Positions 55,613 to 64,000 of a stretch of DNA of 64,000 nt are shown here, piece after piece. Each line of letters opens with the position of its first letter. Within the stretch, counting starts at the first letter, position 1. A program made the position numbers and the translations under genes. The notes under the pieces are model-generated. The model was not told the origin of the DNA. It worked only from the letters and a program-made list of their open reading frames with translations, and did no database searches. Source of the DNA: Aquabacterium sp. (GTDB taxonomy: Bacteria > Pseudomonadota > Gammaproteobacteria > Burkholderiales > Burkholderiaceae_C); NCBI RefSeq assembly GCF_016234775.1, contig NZ_JACRAH010000049.1, positions 62,001 through 126,000 of the forward strand. The letters are read 5' to 3'.

Positions 55613-58411
55613 ATGAGCCAGAACCTCAAGACCCTGATCTCCAAGCTCAACGACACCACACGTCGTGCCGCCGAGCGCGCCGCCAGTCTGTGCATGGCGC
55701 GTGGCCACTACGAGGTGGATCTGGAGCACTTCATGCTTGCCTTGCTGGAGCAACCCCAAAGCGACCTGACGGTGTTGTGCCAGCGTTTCGGCGTGTCGGC
55801 CACCGAACTGCAGCGTGATCTGGAAGCCGAATTGAGCCGCTTCAAGACCGGCAACAGCCGCACGCCGGTGTTCTCCAGCCATTTGCCAGTCCTGCTTGAA
55901 CACGCCTGGCTGATCGCCTCGCTGGAATCACACACGGCGCGCATTCGTGGCGCTCACATCGTGCTGGCCCTGCTGACCGAGCCAACGCTGAGCCAACTGG
56001 CCTTGCGTTCGTCCAGCTTGTTTGCGCGCTTCAAGCTCGATGAGCTCAAGCTCAAGATGGCCGACGTGACGCGTGGTTCGCAAGAGGCCACGCAAGCGCT
56101 TCGTGACGCCGGTGCGCCTGCCGAAGGTGACGAGACGCAGGCCGATGAAGCCCGTGCCAGCGACAGTCTGAGCGGCAAGACGCCCGCACTGGACCAGTTC
56201 ACCACCAACCTGACGCAGCGTGCGCTGGACGGCAAGGTGGACCCTGTGATTGGCCGTGACACCGAGATTCGCCAGGCCATCGACATCCTGATGCGTCGCC
56301 GCCAGAACAACCCCATCCTCACGGGCGAGGCCGGCGTGGGCAAGACTGCCGTGGTGGAGGGCCTGGCTCTGCGCGTGGCACAGGGCGATGTGCCCACGCC
56401 CTTGCAAGGTGTGGCCATTCACGTGCTGGACATGGGCTTGTTGCAAGCTGGCGCTTCGGTCAAGGGTGAGTTCGAAAACCGCCTGAAGAACGTGATCGAT
56501 GAGGTCAAGAAGAGCCCGCATCCCATCATCCTGTTCATCGACGAGGCGCACACCATGATCGGTGCGGGCGGCCAGGCGGGTCAGAATGACGCGGCCAATC
56601 TGCTCAAGCCTGCGCTGGCGCGTGGCGAGCTGCGCACGATCGCGGCCACCACTTGGGGCGAGTACAAGAAATACTTCGAAAAGGATGCCGCGCTGGCTCG
56701 CCGCTTCCAGGTGATCAAGGTGGAGGAGCCTTCCGAAGAGCTGGCCTGCGCGATGCTGCGGGGCATGGCGCCCTTGATGGAAAAGCACTTCGGTGTGCGC
56801 CTGTTTGACGAAGCCATCGCCGAGGCGGTGCGCCTGTCTGCCCGCTACATCAGCGGCCGCCAGTTGCCTGACAAGGCCATCAGTGTGCTGGACACCGCTT
56901 GTGCCAAGGTCGCGTTGGGCCAGAGCGCCACGCCCGCGCGCATTGAAGACGCGCGCAAGCGCCTGGAGCGGCTGGATGCGGAAAGCGCGGCCTTGACACG
57001 CGAGGCGGCAGCCGGTGCGCGCCATGGTGATCGCCTGGATGCGCTGAAGGCAGAACGTGACGGCATCGTGGCCACCTTGAAGGCAGACGAAGAACGCTGG
57101 ATTTTCGAACAGCAACTGGTCCAGGACATCCGCGAACTGCGCACGAAGTTGGAGCATCAGGCCGGCGGCCTGTCGAGCGCCGAAGCCGGTGTCGACCAGG
57201 CTGCAGGCGCTGGCGCCGACACCAAGTCGGGCACCAGCGCGGCCAGCAGCAAGGCCAAGGGCAAGAAGGCCACGATTACCCACGCCAGCCCCGATCACGA
57301 GTTGCTGGCCATGAAGCAGGCCGAACTGGCCGCATTGCAAGGTGAAGCGCCACTGGTGCCCATGCAGGTCGATGGCCATGTGGTGGCCGAGATCGTGGCC
57401 GCCTGGACGGGCATTCCGCTGGGCAAGATGGTCAAGGACGAGATCAAGACTGTGCGCAACCTGCAGGCCACGTTGCAGGAACGCGTGATCGGGCAGGACC
57501 ACGCCCTGGCTGCCATCGCCCAACGTGTGCGCACGGCGCGTGCAGGCCTGGAAGATCCCAACAAGCCCAAGGGTGTGTTCCTGTTCGTAGGCCCCTCCGG
57601 CGTGGGCAAGACCGAGACGGCCCTGGCCCTGGCTGACATTCTTTATGGTGGCGAGCGCAACCTGATCACCATCAACATGAGCGAGTACCAGGAGGCGCAC
57701 AGCGTGAGTGGCCTCAAAGGCTCGCCCCCCGGTTATGTGGGCTATGGGGAAGGTGGCGTGTTGACCGAGGCCGTTCGCCGCAAGCCTTACAGCGTGGTCT
57801 TGCTCGACGAGGTCGAAAAGGCCCACCCGGATGTGCTGGAGATGTTCTTCCAAGTGTTCGACAAGGGCCTGATGGACGACGCCGAAGGCCGCGAGATCGA
57901 TTTCCGCAACACGGTCATCATCCTGACCTCGAACGCGGGCTCGCAAGGCATCATGCAGGCCTGCTTCAAGCACGATGAAGAAGCGGGTGGCACGGTGATG
58001 AAGGCTGCCGACGAACTGCCGGCCGCTGACGAGCTGGCCGAGGCCCTGCGCCCCACGCTGTACAAGACCTTCAAGCCGGCCTTCATTGGCCGCACGAAAG
58101 TGGTGCCTTACTACCCTCTGAGCGACGATGTGCTGGCCAGCGTGATCACGCTCAAGCTCGATCGCATCGCGGCGCGCGTGATGGCCAACCACCAGGCGGT
58201 GCTGGAGTACGACGACGCCCTGATCGACACGGTGCTGGCCCGTTGCACCGAGGTGGACACCGGCGCCCGCGCCGTGGACCACATCCTCAACGGCAGCCTG
58301 TTGCCCGAGGTGGCCGACAGCGTGCTGGCGCGCATGGCCGAAGGTCAGCCGATCAGCAAGATCAAGGTCAGCGCAGGCAAGAACGGCGAGTTCAAGTTCA
58401 AAGTGAGTTGA
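55613..58411 (+). CDS. tssH: Type VI secretion ATPase ClpV/TssH
   Basis: A 932-residue AAA+ unfoldase that disassembles the contracted TssB-TssC sheath. Domains: N-terminal Clp-N repeats that bind TssC; AAA1 with [15 protein letters not shown] near residue 238; a shortened middle coiled coil with an Ala/Gly/Ser-rich insertion (near residue 530) lacking the longer ClpB propeller; AAA2 with [16 protein letters not shown] near 661. It is the last T6SS gene in the window. Confidence 0.95.
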   Translation: MSQNLKTLISKLNDTTRRAAERAASLCMARGHYEVDLEHFMLALLEQPQSDLTVLCQRFGVSATELQRDLEAELSRFKTGNSRTPVFSSHLPVLLEHAWLIASLESHTARIRGAHIVLALLTEPTLSQLALRSSSLFARFKLDELKLKMADVTRGSQEATQALRDAGAPAEGDETQADEARASDSLSGKTPALDQFTTNLTQRALDGKVDPVIGRDTEIRQAIDILMRRRQNNPILTGEAGVGKTAVVEGLALRVAQGDVPTPLQGVAIHVLDMGLLQAGASVKGEFENRLKNVIDEVKKSPHPIILFIDEAHTMIGAGGQAGQNDAANLLKPALARGELRTIAATTWGEYKKYFEKDAALARRFQVIKVEEPSEELACAMLRGMAPLMEKHFGVRLFDEAIAEAVRLSARYISGRQLPDKAISVLDTACAKVALGQSATPARIEDARKRLERLDAESAALTREAAAGARHGDRLDALKAERDGIVATLKADEERWIFEQQLVQDIRELRTKLEHQAGGLSSAEAGVDQAAGAGADTKSGTSAASSKAKGKKATITHASPDHELLAMKQAELAALQGEAPLVPMQVDGHVVAEIVAAWTGIPLGKMVKDEIKTVRNLQATLQERVIGQDHALAAIAQRVRTARAGLEDPNKPKGVFLFVGPSGVGKTETALALADILYGGERNLITINMSEYQEAHSVSGLKGSPPGYVGYGEGGVLTEAVRRKPYSVVLLDEVEKAHPDVLEMFFQVFDKGLMDDAEGREIDFRNTVIILTSNAGSQGIMQACFKHDEEAGGTVMKAADELPAADELAEALRPTLYKTFKPAFIGRTKVVPYYPLSDDVLASVITLKLDRIAARVMANHQAVLEYDDALIDTVLARCTEVDTGARAVDHILNGSLLPEVADSVLARMAEGQPISKIKVSAGKNGEFKFKVS

Positions 58412-58445
58412 TCGCCCCGGGGTGGGCAGGTGCCGTGCCGGATCC

Positions 58446-58655
58446 TCAATCGCCGAGGATCAGCAGCGCCTCGTCCCGCCAGTAGGTGGCTGCGGCGTAA
58501 AAACCCTCCCACACGCACCCGTTGCAGCCTCTGCCGCAGCAGGTGGTGGGCTCATCCGGGGGCTGCCGCAGGCTGATCCCTCGTGCGCTGGCCTGGCTTT
58601 GCAGGCTGTCGAACATCGCACGGACGGCGTTGAGATCGGTCAAAGGAAAGTCCAT
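58446..58655 (-). CDS. Small oxidoreductase-like domain protein with CCGxGCxxC motif
   Basis: A 69-residue protein on the minus strand. CCGRGCNGCVWEGFY near residues 39-53 matches the cysteine signature of the oxidoreductase-like N-terminal domain family, whose function is not established. The four clustered cysteines could bind a metal or form disulfides. It lies just past clpV, on the opposite strand, and is divergent from the Val/Pro-repeat gene pair. Confidence 0.75.
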   Translation of the reverse strand: MDFPLTDLNAVRAMFDSLQSQASARGISLRQPPDEPTTCCGRGCNGCVWEGFYAAATYWRDEALLILGD

Positions 58656-58740
58656 CTTGGGGCTGGCCGGGGGCGGAAAAGGCCTGTCGCGTCTTGAAAA
58701 CCCTGCATCTTAGCGATGCTGGCCGTGGCATAGTCCCCGT

Positions 58741-59532
58741 GTGACACAAGCTGCACCTGATTCTCTTTTGCCTGAAGCGCCCTTGTCCGGCCCGATGCTG
58801 GCCATCTACGGCCGCACCGTGACCTGGAAGCACCTGATCCTCACGGCCGGCCTGTTGCTGATCCTGATGGGGGCGGCGGCGGCTGCGGCGGCCTGGTGGG
58901 CCTGGCACAACCTGGCCGCTCAGGTGGTGCTCAAGGAGCAGCAGGCCGATATCCTGTTGCCTCATGAGCTGGCTGTGAAAGCTGCCGTCACGCAGAAGGT
59001 CAAGATCAGCCTGGACAACCAGTCGCTGCCTGTGCGCGTGCCCATTCACCAGGATCTGAGCATTCCGCTCAATGAGGCCATTCCGATCAAGGTCAGCCTG
59101 GACACGGTGGTGCCTGTCAACATCGATGTGCCCATCAAGCATGTGCTCAAGGTGGACCAGGTGGTGGAGCTCGACACCCAGGTCAAGACGCGCATCCTGG
59201 GCATTCCACTGACCCTGCCCATTCAGGGCAAGATCCCGGTCAAGGCTGACGTGCCGGTGGACATGGTGATCCCGATTCACAAAGACCTGCCGCTGGTGCT
59301 CGTCACCCCCGTGACGGTGCGCTTCAGCGAGCCGCTGCACACCACGCTGGACACGGTGATCGAGACGCGCTTGCCGCTGCATGGCGCGATGTCGCTGCCC
59401 TTGACGGCACCAGTCAGTGCCAGCTTGACGTTTCCGCAGCAGAAGGTCAGGGCAGGTCTGTCCTTGCTGGACTTGACCGTGCCCTTCGAGGACGTGACGC
59501 TGGCGCCCAGGCGCAAAGCGCCTGCACCTTGA
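58741..59532 (+). CDS. Membrane-anchored Val/Pro beta-repeat protein, unknown function (copy 1)
   Basis: A 263-residue protein starting at a GTG. After about 33 cytoplasmic residues comes one membrane segment (LILTAGLLLILMGAAAAAA). The rest is a repetitive chain of short strands, such as PVRVPIHQDLSIPL, PVNIDVPIKH and PVKADVPVDMVIPI, with a Pro-Val or Pro-Ile every 8-14 residues. No catalytic motif or known family is recognised. The pattern suggests a stacked beta structure in the periplasm. It is a paralogue of the next gene, 22 bases downstream, with which it is surely cotranscribed. Confidence 0.8.
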   Translation: MTQAAPDSLLPEAPLSGPMLAIYGRTVTWKHLILTAGLLLILMGAAAAAAAWWAWHNLAAQVVLKEQQADILLPHELAVKAAVTQKVKISLDNQSLPVRVPIHQDLSIPLNEAIPIKVSLDTVVPVNIDVPIKHVLKVDQVVELDTQVKTRILGIPLTLPIQGKIPVKADVPVDMVIPIHKDLPLVLVTPVTVRFSEPLHTTLDTVIETRLPLHGAMSLPLTAPVSASLTFPQQKVRAGLSLLDLTVPFEDVTLAPRRKAPAP

Positions 59533-59554
59533 GCCAACAGGGCGCCGCATCGCC

Positions 59555-60295
59555 ATGACCCGTCACCCGAGCCTGACCGCTGCTCAGCCCATCCCATGGG
59601 GCTGGAACCGTCCTATCAAGCCGGTGGCCTTGATCGTGGTCGGGGGCACCGTCCTGCTGATCTGGCTGGTGCTGATGAGTGTGTCGGTCTGGTATTTCTA
59701 CGAAAATTGGGAAGCTCGCCTGACCCTGCTCAAGCAGCCGGTTCTCTTGCGTTTGCCCGAAGGCATGGTGGCCATGGCCGAGGTCAGCTCCCCGCTGCAG
59801 ACGCGCATCGACATGCGCCCCCTGGTGCGGATTCCGATCAAGCAGACCATGTCGGTGCAGATGCCGGATCACCTCAAAGCCATGGCGCACATCAAGACGA
59901 CCTTGCCGGTGGACACGTCGGTCACGGTGGAGCATGTGGTGCCCGTGAATACCACGTTGAACATGCAGGTGGCCCTGCGATCCTGGCTGCCCAGCATGCC
60001 CGTGTCGGTGCCGGTCACGCTCAATGTGCCCTTGAAGATGACCGTGCCCGTCAAGGTTGACGTGCCGGTGGACATGGATGTGGCCATCAGCGGCGAGTTG
60101 CCACCTACGCTCAACATCCCCATCGACACGGTGTTCTCGGTGCGGCCACACGTCAAAGGGGTGGTGACGGCCCACATGAGCAGTCAGACCGCGTTCCGCC
60201 TGCTGTCACCGATCGAGCCGTTCCCGCTCACCATTGATCGCGCCAGCCTGAGCGTGCCATTCAATCTGACCTTCCTCAAGCAGCGCGCGCCCTGA
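59555..60295 (+). CDS. Membrane-anchored Val/Pro beta-repeat protein, unknown function (copy 2)
   Basis: A 246-residue paralogue of the preceding protein. One membrane segment (VALIVVGGTVLLIWLVLMSV) follows 27 residues, then the same short-strand pattern: LVRIPIKQTMSVQMP, PVSVPVTLNVPLKMTVPV and PVKVDVPVDMDVAI. The PVK-x-DVPVDM stretch is shared by both copies. The C-termini of both end in a short hydrophobic strand followed by basic residues. No function can be assigned; a structural or envelope-spanning role is a guess. Confidence 0.8.
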   Translation: MTRHPSLTAAQPIPWGWNRPIKPVALIVVGGTVLLIWLVLMSVSVWYFYENWEARLTLLKQPVLLRLPEGMVAMAEVSSPLQTRIDMRPLVRIPIKQTMSVQMPDHLKAMAHIKTTLPVDTSVTVEHVVPVNTTLNMQVALRSWLPSMPVSVPVTLNVPLKMTVPVKVDVPVDMDVAISGELPPTLNIPIDTVFSVRPHVKGVVTAHMSSQTAFRLLSPIEPFPLTIDRASLSVPFNLTFLKQRAP

Positions 60296-60307
60296 TCGGC
60301 CAGCGCC

Positions 60308-62149
60308 TCAGGTCTTGCCGCAACAAGGCTTGCTTGGGCTGCAGTCTGCCGGGGTGAGCACCGGCCAGCCATAAGGCGGCGCCACCTGGGTGTTGATGCG
60401 CACCACGATCACCTGTGGGCGATGGTGCTGATCTGCATCGGCCAGCGCGTGCTTCAGGGCCTCACGCAATGCCTGCGTGCCTTGGTCGCGGGCAATGGTC
60501 ACGGCATGCGCACCCAGTCCTTGCGCAAACTTCGCCAGATCAGGTCGCCCCAGCTGGTAGTAGTCATCCCATTGCGCGGCCGGGGGCAGCAGTTGCGCCA
60601 TGCCCTGGCTGACCATGGCCAGGTCGTTGTCGTCCAGCACGATCCAGATGGCACCCACGCGGTGCTGCGCGGCCGTGGAGATCTCGGCGCCGTGCATCAT
60701 GAAGGCGCCGTCGCCGACGATGGCCACATTGGGCAGATCAGGGGCCGCCATCTTGCCACCCACCACGGCGCCCACGGCAAAACCCATGGGGCCCATGGAC
60801 AGGGCGCTGTGATAGCGCACCGGCGGGTTGATCACCAGGTTGTTGAGTGACCAGCCCACGCAGTTGCCTGCGTCAATGAAGATGTGGCCCTTGTGCACGA
60901 GTTCGTCGACCACACGCATCATCGCTGCGGGGTGAACAGGCGCGGCTTCACTGTCGCGGCCGGCCGGGTCGGCCCAGGGGGCATGGTCCAGCTTGATCTG
61001 TTTGATCACCGCCTTGCGTGCATCGACCTTGGCCTGGTCTGGCTGCAGGTGGCGTGCCTTGTCGAGCATCAGATCCAGGCTGGTCGCGATCTCGGCCACG
61101 ACGCCGCGTGTGATGGGGAAGTCGCGACCGATGACGGCGGCGCTCAGGTCCACCTGGATGAAGTGCCGTGTGGGTTCGAGCGCCGGGCTGTAGAGCGCCG
61201 ACGCAGTGACGGATGTGGACAGCTCGCCCAGACTGGAGCCCAGTACCAGCAAGGTGTCGAACTGATCGGCCTTGTTGGAAGGGTGCATGTACAGGCTGGG
61301 CCAGGCGCAACCGCAGATGCCGTAGTTGCGCAATGACAAGGCATGCGTTTCCGGGAAGATCCCCTTGGCATCCGGCGTGGTCATCACGGCGATGCCGAAA
61401 CGGTCCACGAACTCGGTGAAGGCTTTGAGGCGCTCGGGGCAGGCCAGGGCGTCGCGGCTGCCGTTGCCCAGGAAGATCAACGGGCGCGTGGCGTGGACCA
61501 GCTCATGCAGGGTGTCGGTCACGGCCTTGGGGTCCGTGCAGGCCGTGACGGGCCGGTAGGTGGACGGCCTGATGTTGGCTGGATAGTTGGGTGCACATTC
61601 GCCCGCGATGTCATTGGGCAGGCTGATGTGAACGGCCTGCTTGGGCAGTGACAGGGCGTTGCGCAGGGCCTGCTGGAACAAGGTCTGGAAGTTCAGCGGG
61701 CTGGAGATGATGGCACTCGATGCCAGGGCGTTCTGGAAGATGTTGTGCACGTCCAGCTTGGCGTCCGTGCCTTCTTGCAGATAGCCCTTGCCGTAATAGG
61801 CCTCGGGCACTTCGCCGGTGATCACCAGCACGGGTGAATTGCTGGCCTGCGCGTTCATGGCACCTGTCAGGGCGTTGGTGGCACCAGGGCCCGAGGTGGT
61901 CAGCACCACGCCCAAGCCACCCTTGACGCGCGCGTAGCCATCGGCGATGTAGGCCGCACCTGTTTCGTGCCGGCAGATCACATAGTCGATGGGTTGTGAT
62001 TGTTTCTTTAACTCGTTCATCAACCACACGGCTGCCCCACCGGGGATGCCGAAGATCTTGTCGACCCCTTCTGCGCTCAAGTAGTCAAGAAGCAGTTGGG
62101 CCACAGTGCCGCAGGGGACGGTGGAGGGCGCGGGGGCATTGGACGACAT
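60308..62149 (-). CDS. Thiamine-diphosphate-dependent acetolactate-synthase-like enzyme
   Basis: A 613-residue ThDP enzyme of the acetolactate synthase / 2-oxoacid decarboxylase superfamily. The catalytic Glu is in CRHETGAAYIADGYAR near residue 62, TTSGPGATNALTG follows, and the ThDP/Mg site is GDGAFMMHG running to LDDND near residues 476-504. An ALS-type FAD-binding signature is not clear. The C-terminus is unusual: DCSPSKPCCGKT, with three cysteines in seven residues. It is divergent from the flavin amine oxidase gene (129-base gap), suggesting joint use in amino-acid or 2-oxoacid metabolism. The substrate is unknown, and there is no adjacent ilvN-type regulatory subunit. Confidence 0.85.
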   Translation of the reverse strand: MSSNAPAPSTVPCGTVAQLLLDYLSAEGVDKIFGIPGGAAVWLMNELKKQSQPIDYVICRHETGAAYIADGYARVKGGLGVVLTTSGPGATNALTGAMNAQASNSPVLVITGEVPEAYYGKGYLQEGTDAKLDVHNIFQNALASSAIISSPLNFQTLFQQALRNALSLPKQAVHISLPNDIAGECAPNYPANIRPSTYRPVTACTDPKAVTDTLHELVHATRPLIFLGNGSRDALACPERLKAFTEFVDRFGIAVMTTPDAKGIFPETHALSLRNYGICGCAWPSLYMHPSNKADQFDTLLVLGSSLGELSTSVTASALYSPALEPTRHFIQVDLSAAVIGRDFPITRGVVAEIATSLDLMLDKARHLQPDQAKVDARKAVIKQIKLDHAPWADPAGRDSEAAPVHPAAMMRVVDELVHKGHIFIDAGNCVGWSLNNLVINPPVRYHSALSMGPMGFAVGAVVGGKMAAPDLPNVAIVGDGAFMMHGAEISTAAQHRVGAIWIVLDDNDLAMVSQGMAQLLPPAAQWDDYYQLGRPDLAKFAQGLGAHAVTIARDQGTQALREALKHALADADQHHRPQVIVVRINTQVAPPYGWPVLTPADCSPSKPCCGKT

Positions 62150-62278
62150 GTTCGACGAACTCCTGGATTGGGCTTGGGTTGGTGCCGGGCAAATAGGCCA
62201 GACATGGCGGGTACATCGCCCGATCGAGACGGGCGGCGGCTGTCAAAAATGTGCCCTCCACCACCACAGGGCTAAACA

Positions 62279-63850
62279 GTGAAAACAGATGCTTTGAACC
62301 CGGTTCTTGATGTCGCCATCGTCGGCGCGGGCGTGTCAGGGCTTTACAGCGGCTGGCGGTGGCTGACCAGCTCGCAAGGCAAGGGCTCTCGTGTCGAGGC
62401 CTTCGAGTTGAGTCACCGCGTCGGCGGGCGATTGATGTCGGCGCAGCCTCCGGGCATGCCCGAGGGACGTATCGAGCTGGGGGGTATGCGCTATACCAGT
62501 GCGCAGACCATGGTGTCGTCGCTGGTGTCCTATCTGAAGCTGGAGACCGTGCCCTTTGTGGTGGCACAGGATCCGAACATGGCCTATCTGCGTGGGCGCC
62601 ATCTGCGCACCAGGGATTTGTCGGATCCGGCCAAAGTGCCTTACGACATCCCGAAGTCGGACTACGAGGGCTTCACCAAAGGCTTCACGGCCCTGGCCGC
62701 CGAGCGCTACCTGGAAGAAGTGCTCCACCGCAAGCACGTGGACCTCAAGACCGTGGATTGGGACAAGGTGGCCGAAACCGGCCGCTACGAGGGCCACAGC
62801 GTGCGTGATCTGACCATGCGCTATATCTACAACCGGTCGGTCAGCCACGAGTCCTTCCAGTTTGCCGAAGACACCAGCGGCTATGACTCCATCTTCTTCA
62901 CCTGGAATGCGGCAGATGGCTTCCCCTGGAACATTGGCGACTATGGCGCCAGCATCCAGTACAGCCGTCTGAAAGAGGGCTATGAGATGTTGCCCAAGAC
63001 CCTGCACCAGCGCTTCGAGTCGGTGGGGGGCAAAGTGCACTTCGAGCATCGCCTGCAGCGCTTTGACACCGTCCAGCTGGACGATGGCAGCGAAGGGGCG
63101 GAGCTGCATCTGGTGCACGCCGGGCATCACAAGGTGGTACGTGCACGCAAGCTGATTCTGGCCATGCCGCGTCGTTCGCTGGAGTTGCTGGATCAGACCG
63201 GGGCGGTGCTGGGCAAGGAACATCATGAGGTGCACAAGCTGATCCAGTCCGTGGTGCCGATTCCGCTGTTCAAGCTGGCCCTTTGCTACCGCACGCGTTG
63301 GTGGGAGGAGCTGGGCATCACGCAAGGCCAGTCCGTTACCGATCTGCCGATCCGCCAGTGCTACTACTGGCCCGTGGGCGATGACACCAAGGCGGGCGCC
63401 ATCCTGATCTACAACGATGGGCTGGACCTGGCGTACTGGGCCGGCCTGCGCAACGACCCGGAAGGCTTCCCCAACGAGGATGGGACCGACAGCAACGACC
63501 CCGCCGTGGAGTGGAAGGAAAACCCCGCGCCCAAGCTCATGGTGCAGGAGGCACACCGCCAGTTGCTGGAGATGCATGGCCTTGAAGACACGCCGGAGCG
63601 CCGTCCCTATGCGGCGGCCTATCGCGATTGGGGTGATGACCCCTTCGGTGGCGGTGCCAACTTCTGGCCTCAGTATGTGGACAGCCAGCACGTGAGCAAG
63701 CGCATCGTGCAGCCTGTGAAGGGCAAGCCGGTCTACATCTGCGGCGAGGCTTATTCACATGCGCAAGGCTGGGTGGAAGGTGCGCTGGCCACGGCCGAAG
63801 ACATGCTGCAAAACCACCTGGGTCTGCAGCCTCCGCCCTACATGGGTTGA
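62279..63850 (+). CDS. Flavin-containing amine oxidase family protein
   Basis: A 523-residue NAD(P)-binding Rossmann flavoprotein. VAIVGAGVSGLYSGWRW near residues 12-28 binds the ADP of FAD, followed by LSHRVGGRLMS and ELGGMRY typical of monoamine/L-amino-acid oxidases. The C-terminal GEAYSHAQGWVEGALATAEDM forms the second FAD contact. The start is a GTG; no signal peptide is seen. It is divergent from the ThDP enzyme gene. Likely oxidises an amine or amino acid; the substrate is not known. Confidence 0.87.
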   Translation: MKTDALNPVLDVAIVGAGVSGLYSGWRWLTSSQGKGSRVEAFELSHRVGGRLMSAQPPGMPEGRIELGGMRYTSAQTMVSSLVSYLKLETVPFVVAQDPNMAYLRGRHLRTRDLSDPAKVPYDIPKSDYEGFTKGFTALAAERYLEEVLHRKHVDLKTVDWDKVAETGRYEGHSVRDLTMRYIYNRSVSHESFQFAEDTSGYDSIFFTWNAADGFPWNIGDYGASIQYSRLKEGYEMLPKTLHQRFESVGGKVHFEHRLQRFDTVQLDDGSEGAELHLVHAGHHKVVRARKLILAMPRRSLELLDQTGAVLGKEHHEVHKLIQSVVPIPLFKLALCYRTRWWEELGITQGQSVTDLPIRQCYYWPVGDDTKAGAILIYNDGLDLAYWAGLRNDPEGFPNEDGTDSNDPAVEWKENPAPKLMVQEAHRQLLEMHGLEDTPERRPYAAAYRDWGDDPFGGGANFWPQYVDSQHVSKRIVQPVKGKPVYICGEAYSHAQGWVEGALATAEDMLQNHLGLQPPPYMG

Positions 63851-63910
63851 AACGCGCGATGGCAACCGAGGCGCGCCATGGCGGGTGCCTCAGTTGCCAG
63901 CCCGGCCAGG

Positions 63911-64000
63911 CTAGCTGCGTTCCAGCAGCAAGGCCGTGGCGTGCATTTCCATGCCGATGCCCAGCAGGACCAGGTGCCTGGTGTGGATCTCGGCATGGCA
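63911..64000 (-). CDS. 3' end of an unidentified minus-strand gene
   Basis: The last 29 codons of a frame running in from the right edge, ending in a TAG at 63911. The residues read HLVLLGIGMEMHATALLLERS at the C-terminus. They are too few to assign a family. The 60 bases between this stop and the amine-oxidase stop show nothing further. Confidence 0.45.
   Translation of the reverse strand, partial: CHAEIHTRHLVLLGIGMEMHATALLLERS

Overview
The window is high-GC, gene-dense bacterial chromosome. Gene content and order (rubredoxin next to a pilGHIJ-chpA locus; yqgE-ruvX-pyrR-pyrB-pyrC'; trxB, ftsK, lolA, rarA; the DUF3683-type FAD/Fe-S protein) point to a betaproteobacterium of the order Burkholderiales, probably near the Aquabacterium/Leptothrix/Comamonadaceae groups. 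That placement is inferred from synteny and protein style, not from a marker gene. I see no rRNA, tRNA, CRISPR array, insertion sequence or phage gene.

Layout. 1-8.4 kb: a fused FAD/iron-sulfur dehydrogenase (cut by the left edge), a glycerophosphodiesterase, then a minus-strand mpl-hemL-thiD-like run, with a divergent rubredoxin. 8.5-20 kb: the twitching-motility chemosensory operon pilG-pilH-pilI-pilJ-chpA, closed by a GGDEF diguanylate cyclase where pilK/chpB often sit. 20-26.4 kb: photolyase, then yqgE-ruvX-pyrR-pyrB-pyrC'-plsC-like, packed with start/stop overlaps. 26.5-29.8 kb: an outer-membrane barrel protein, a tiny phosphate-binding-protein-like periplasmic protein and a fatty-acid desaturase.

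30-35.2 kb holds the most unusual block. It has a membrane-bound CheA-like kinase without a CheW-like domain, a mini chemoreceptor with no sensor domain, a CheX-like protein, a degenerate receiver fused to a second CheX-like domain, and a CheY. Candidate sigma-28 (FliA) -10 elements precede the two possible transcription units. The two CheX-like proteins end in the same short peptide, which resembles the CheY-binding tail of CheZ.

35.3-45.5 kb is housekeeping: rpmG-rpmB, trxB, a Crp-family regulator with a matching CRP-type operator upstream, ftsK, lolA, a DEAD-box helicase with an RGG-like tail and a long leader, and rarA. 45.5-58.4 kb is a type VI secretion locus in two divergent arms: tssJ-tssK-tssL on the minus strand, and a TPR lipoprotein, tssB, tssC, hcp, tssE, tssF, tssG and clpV on the plus strand. 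tssM, tssA, vgrG and PAAR genes are not here. 58.4-64 kb: a small Cys-motif protein, two tandem paralogous membrane-anchored Val/Pro-repeat proteins of unknown role, a ThDP enzyme divergent from a flavin amine oxidase, and the 3' end of an unidentified minus-strand gene.
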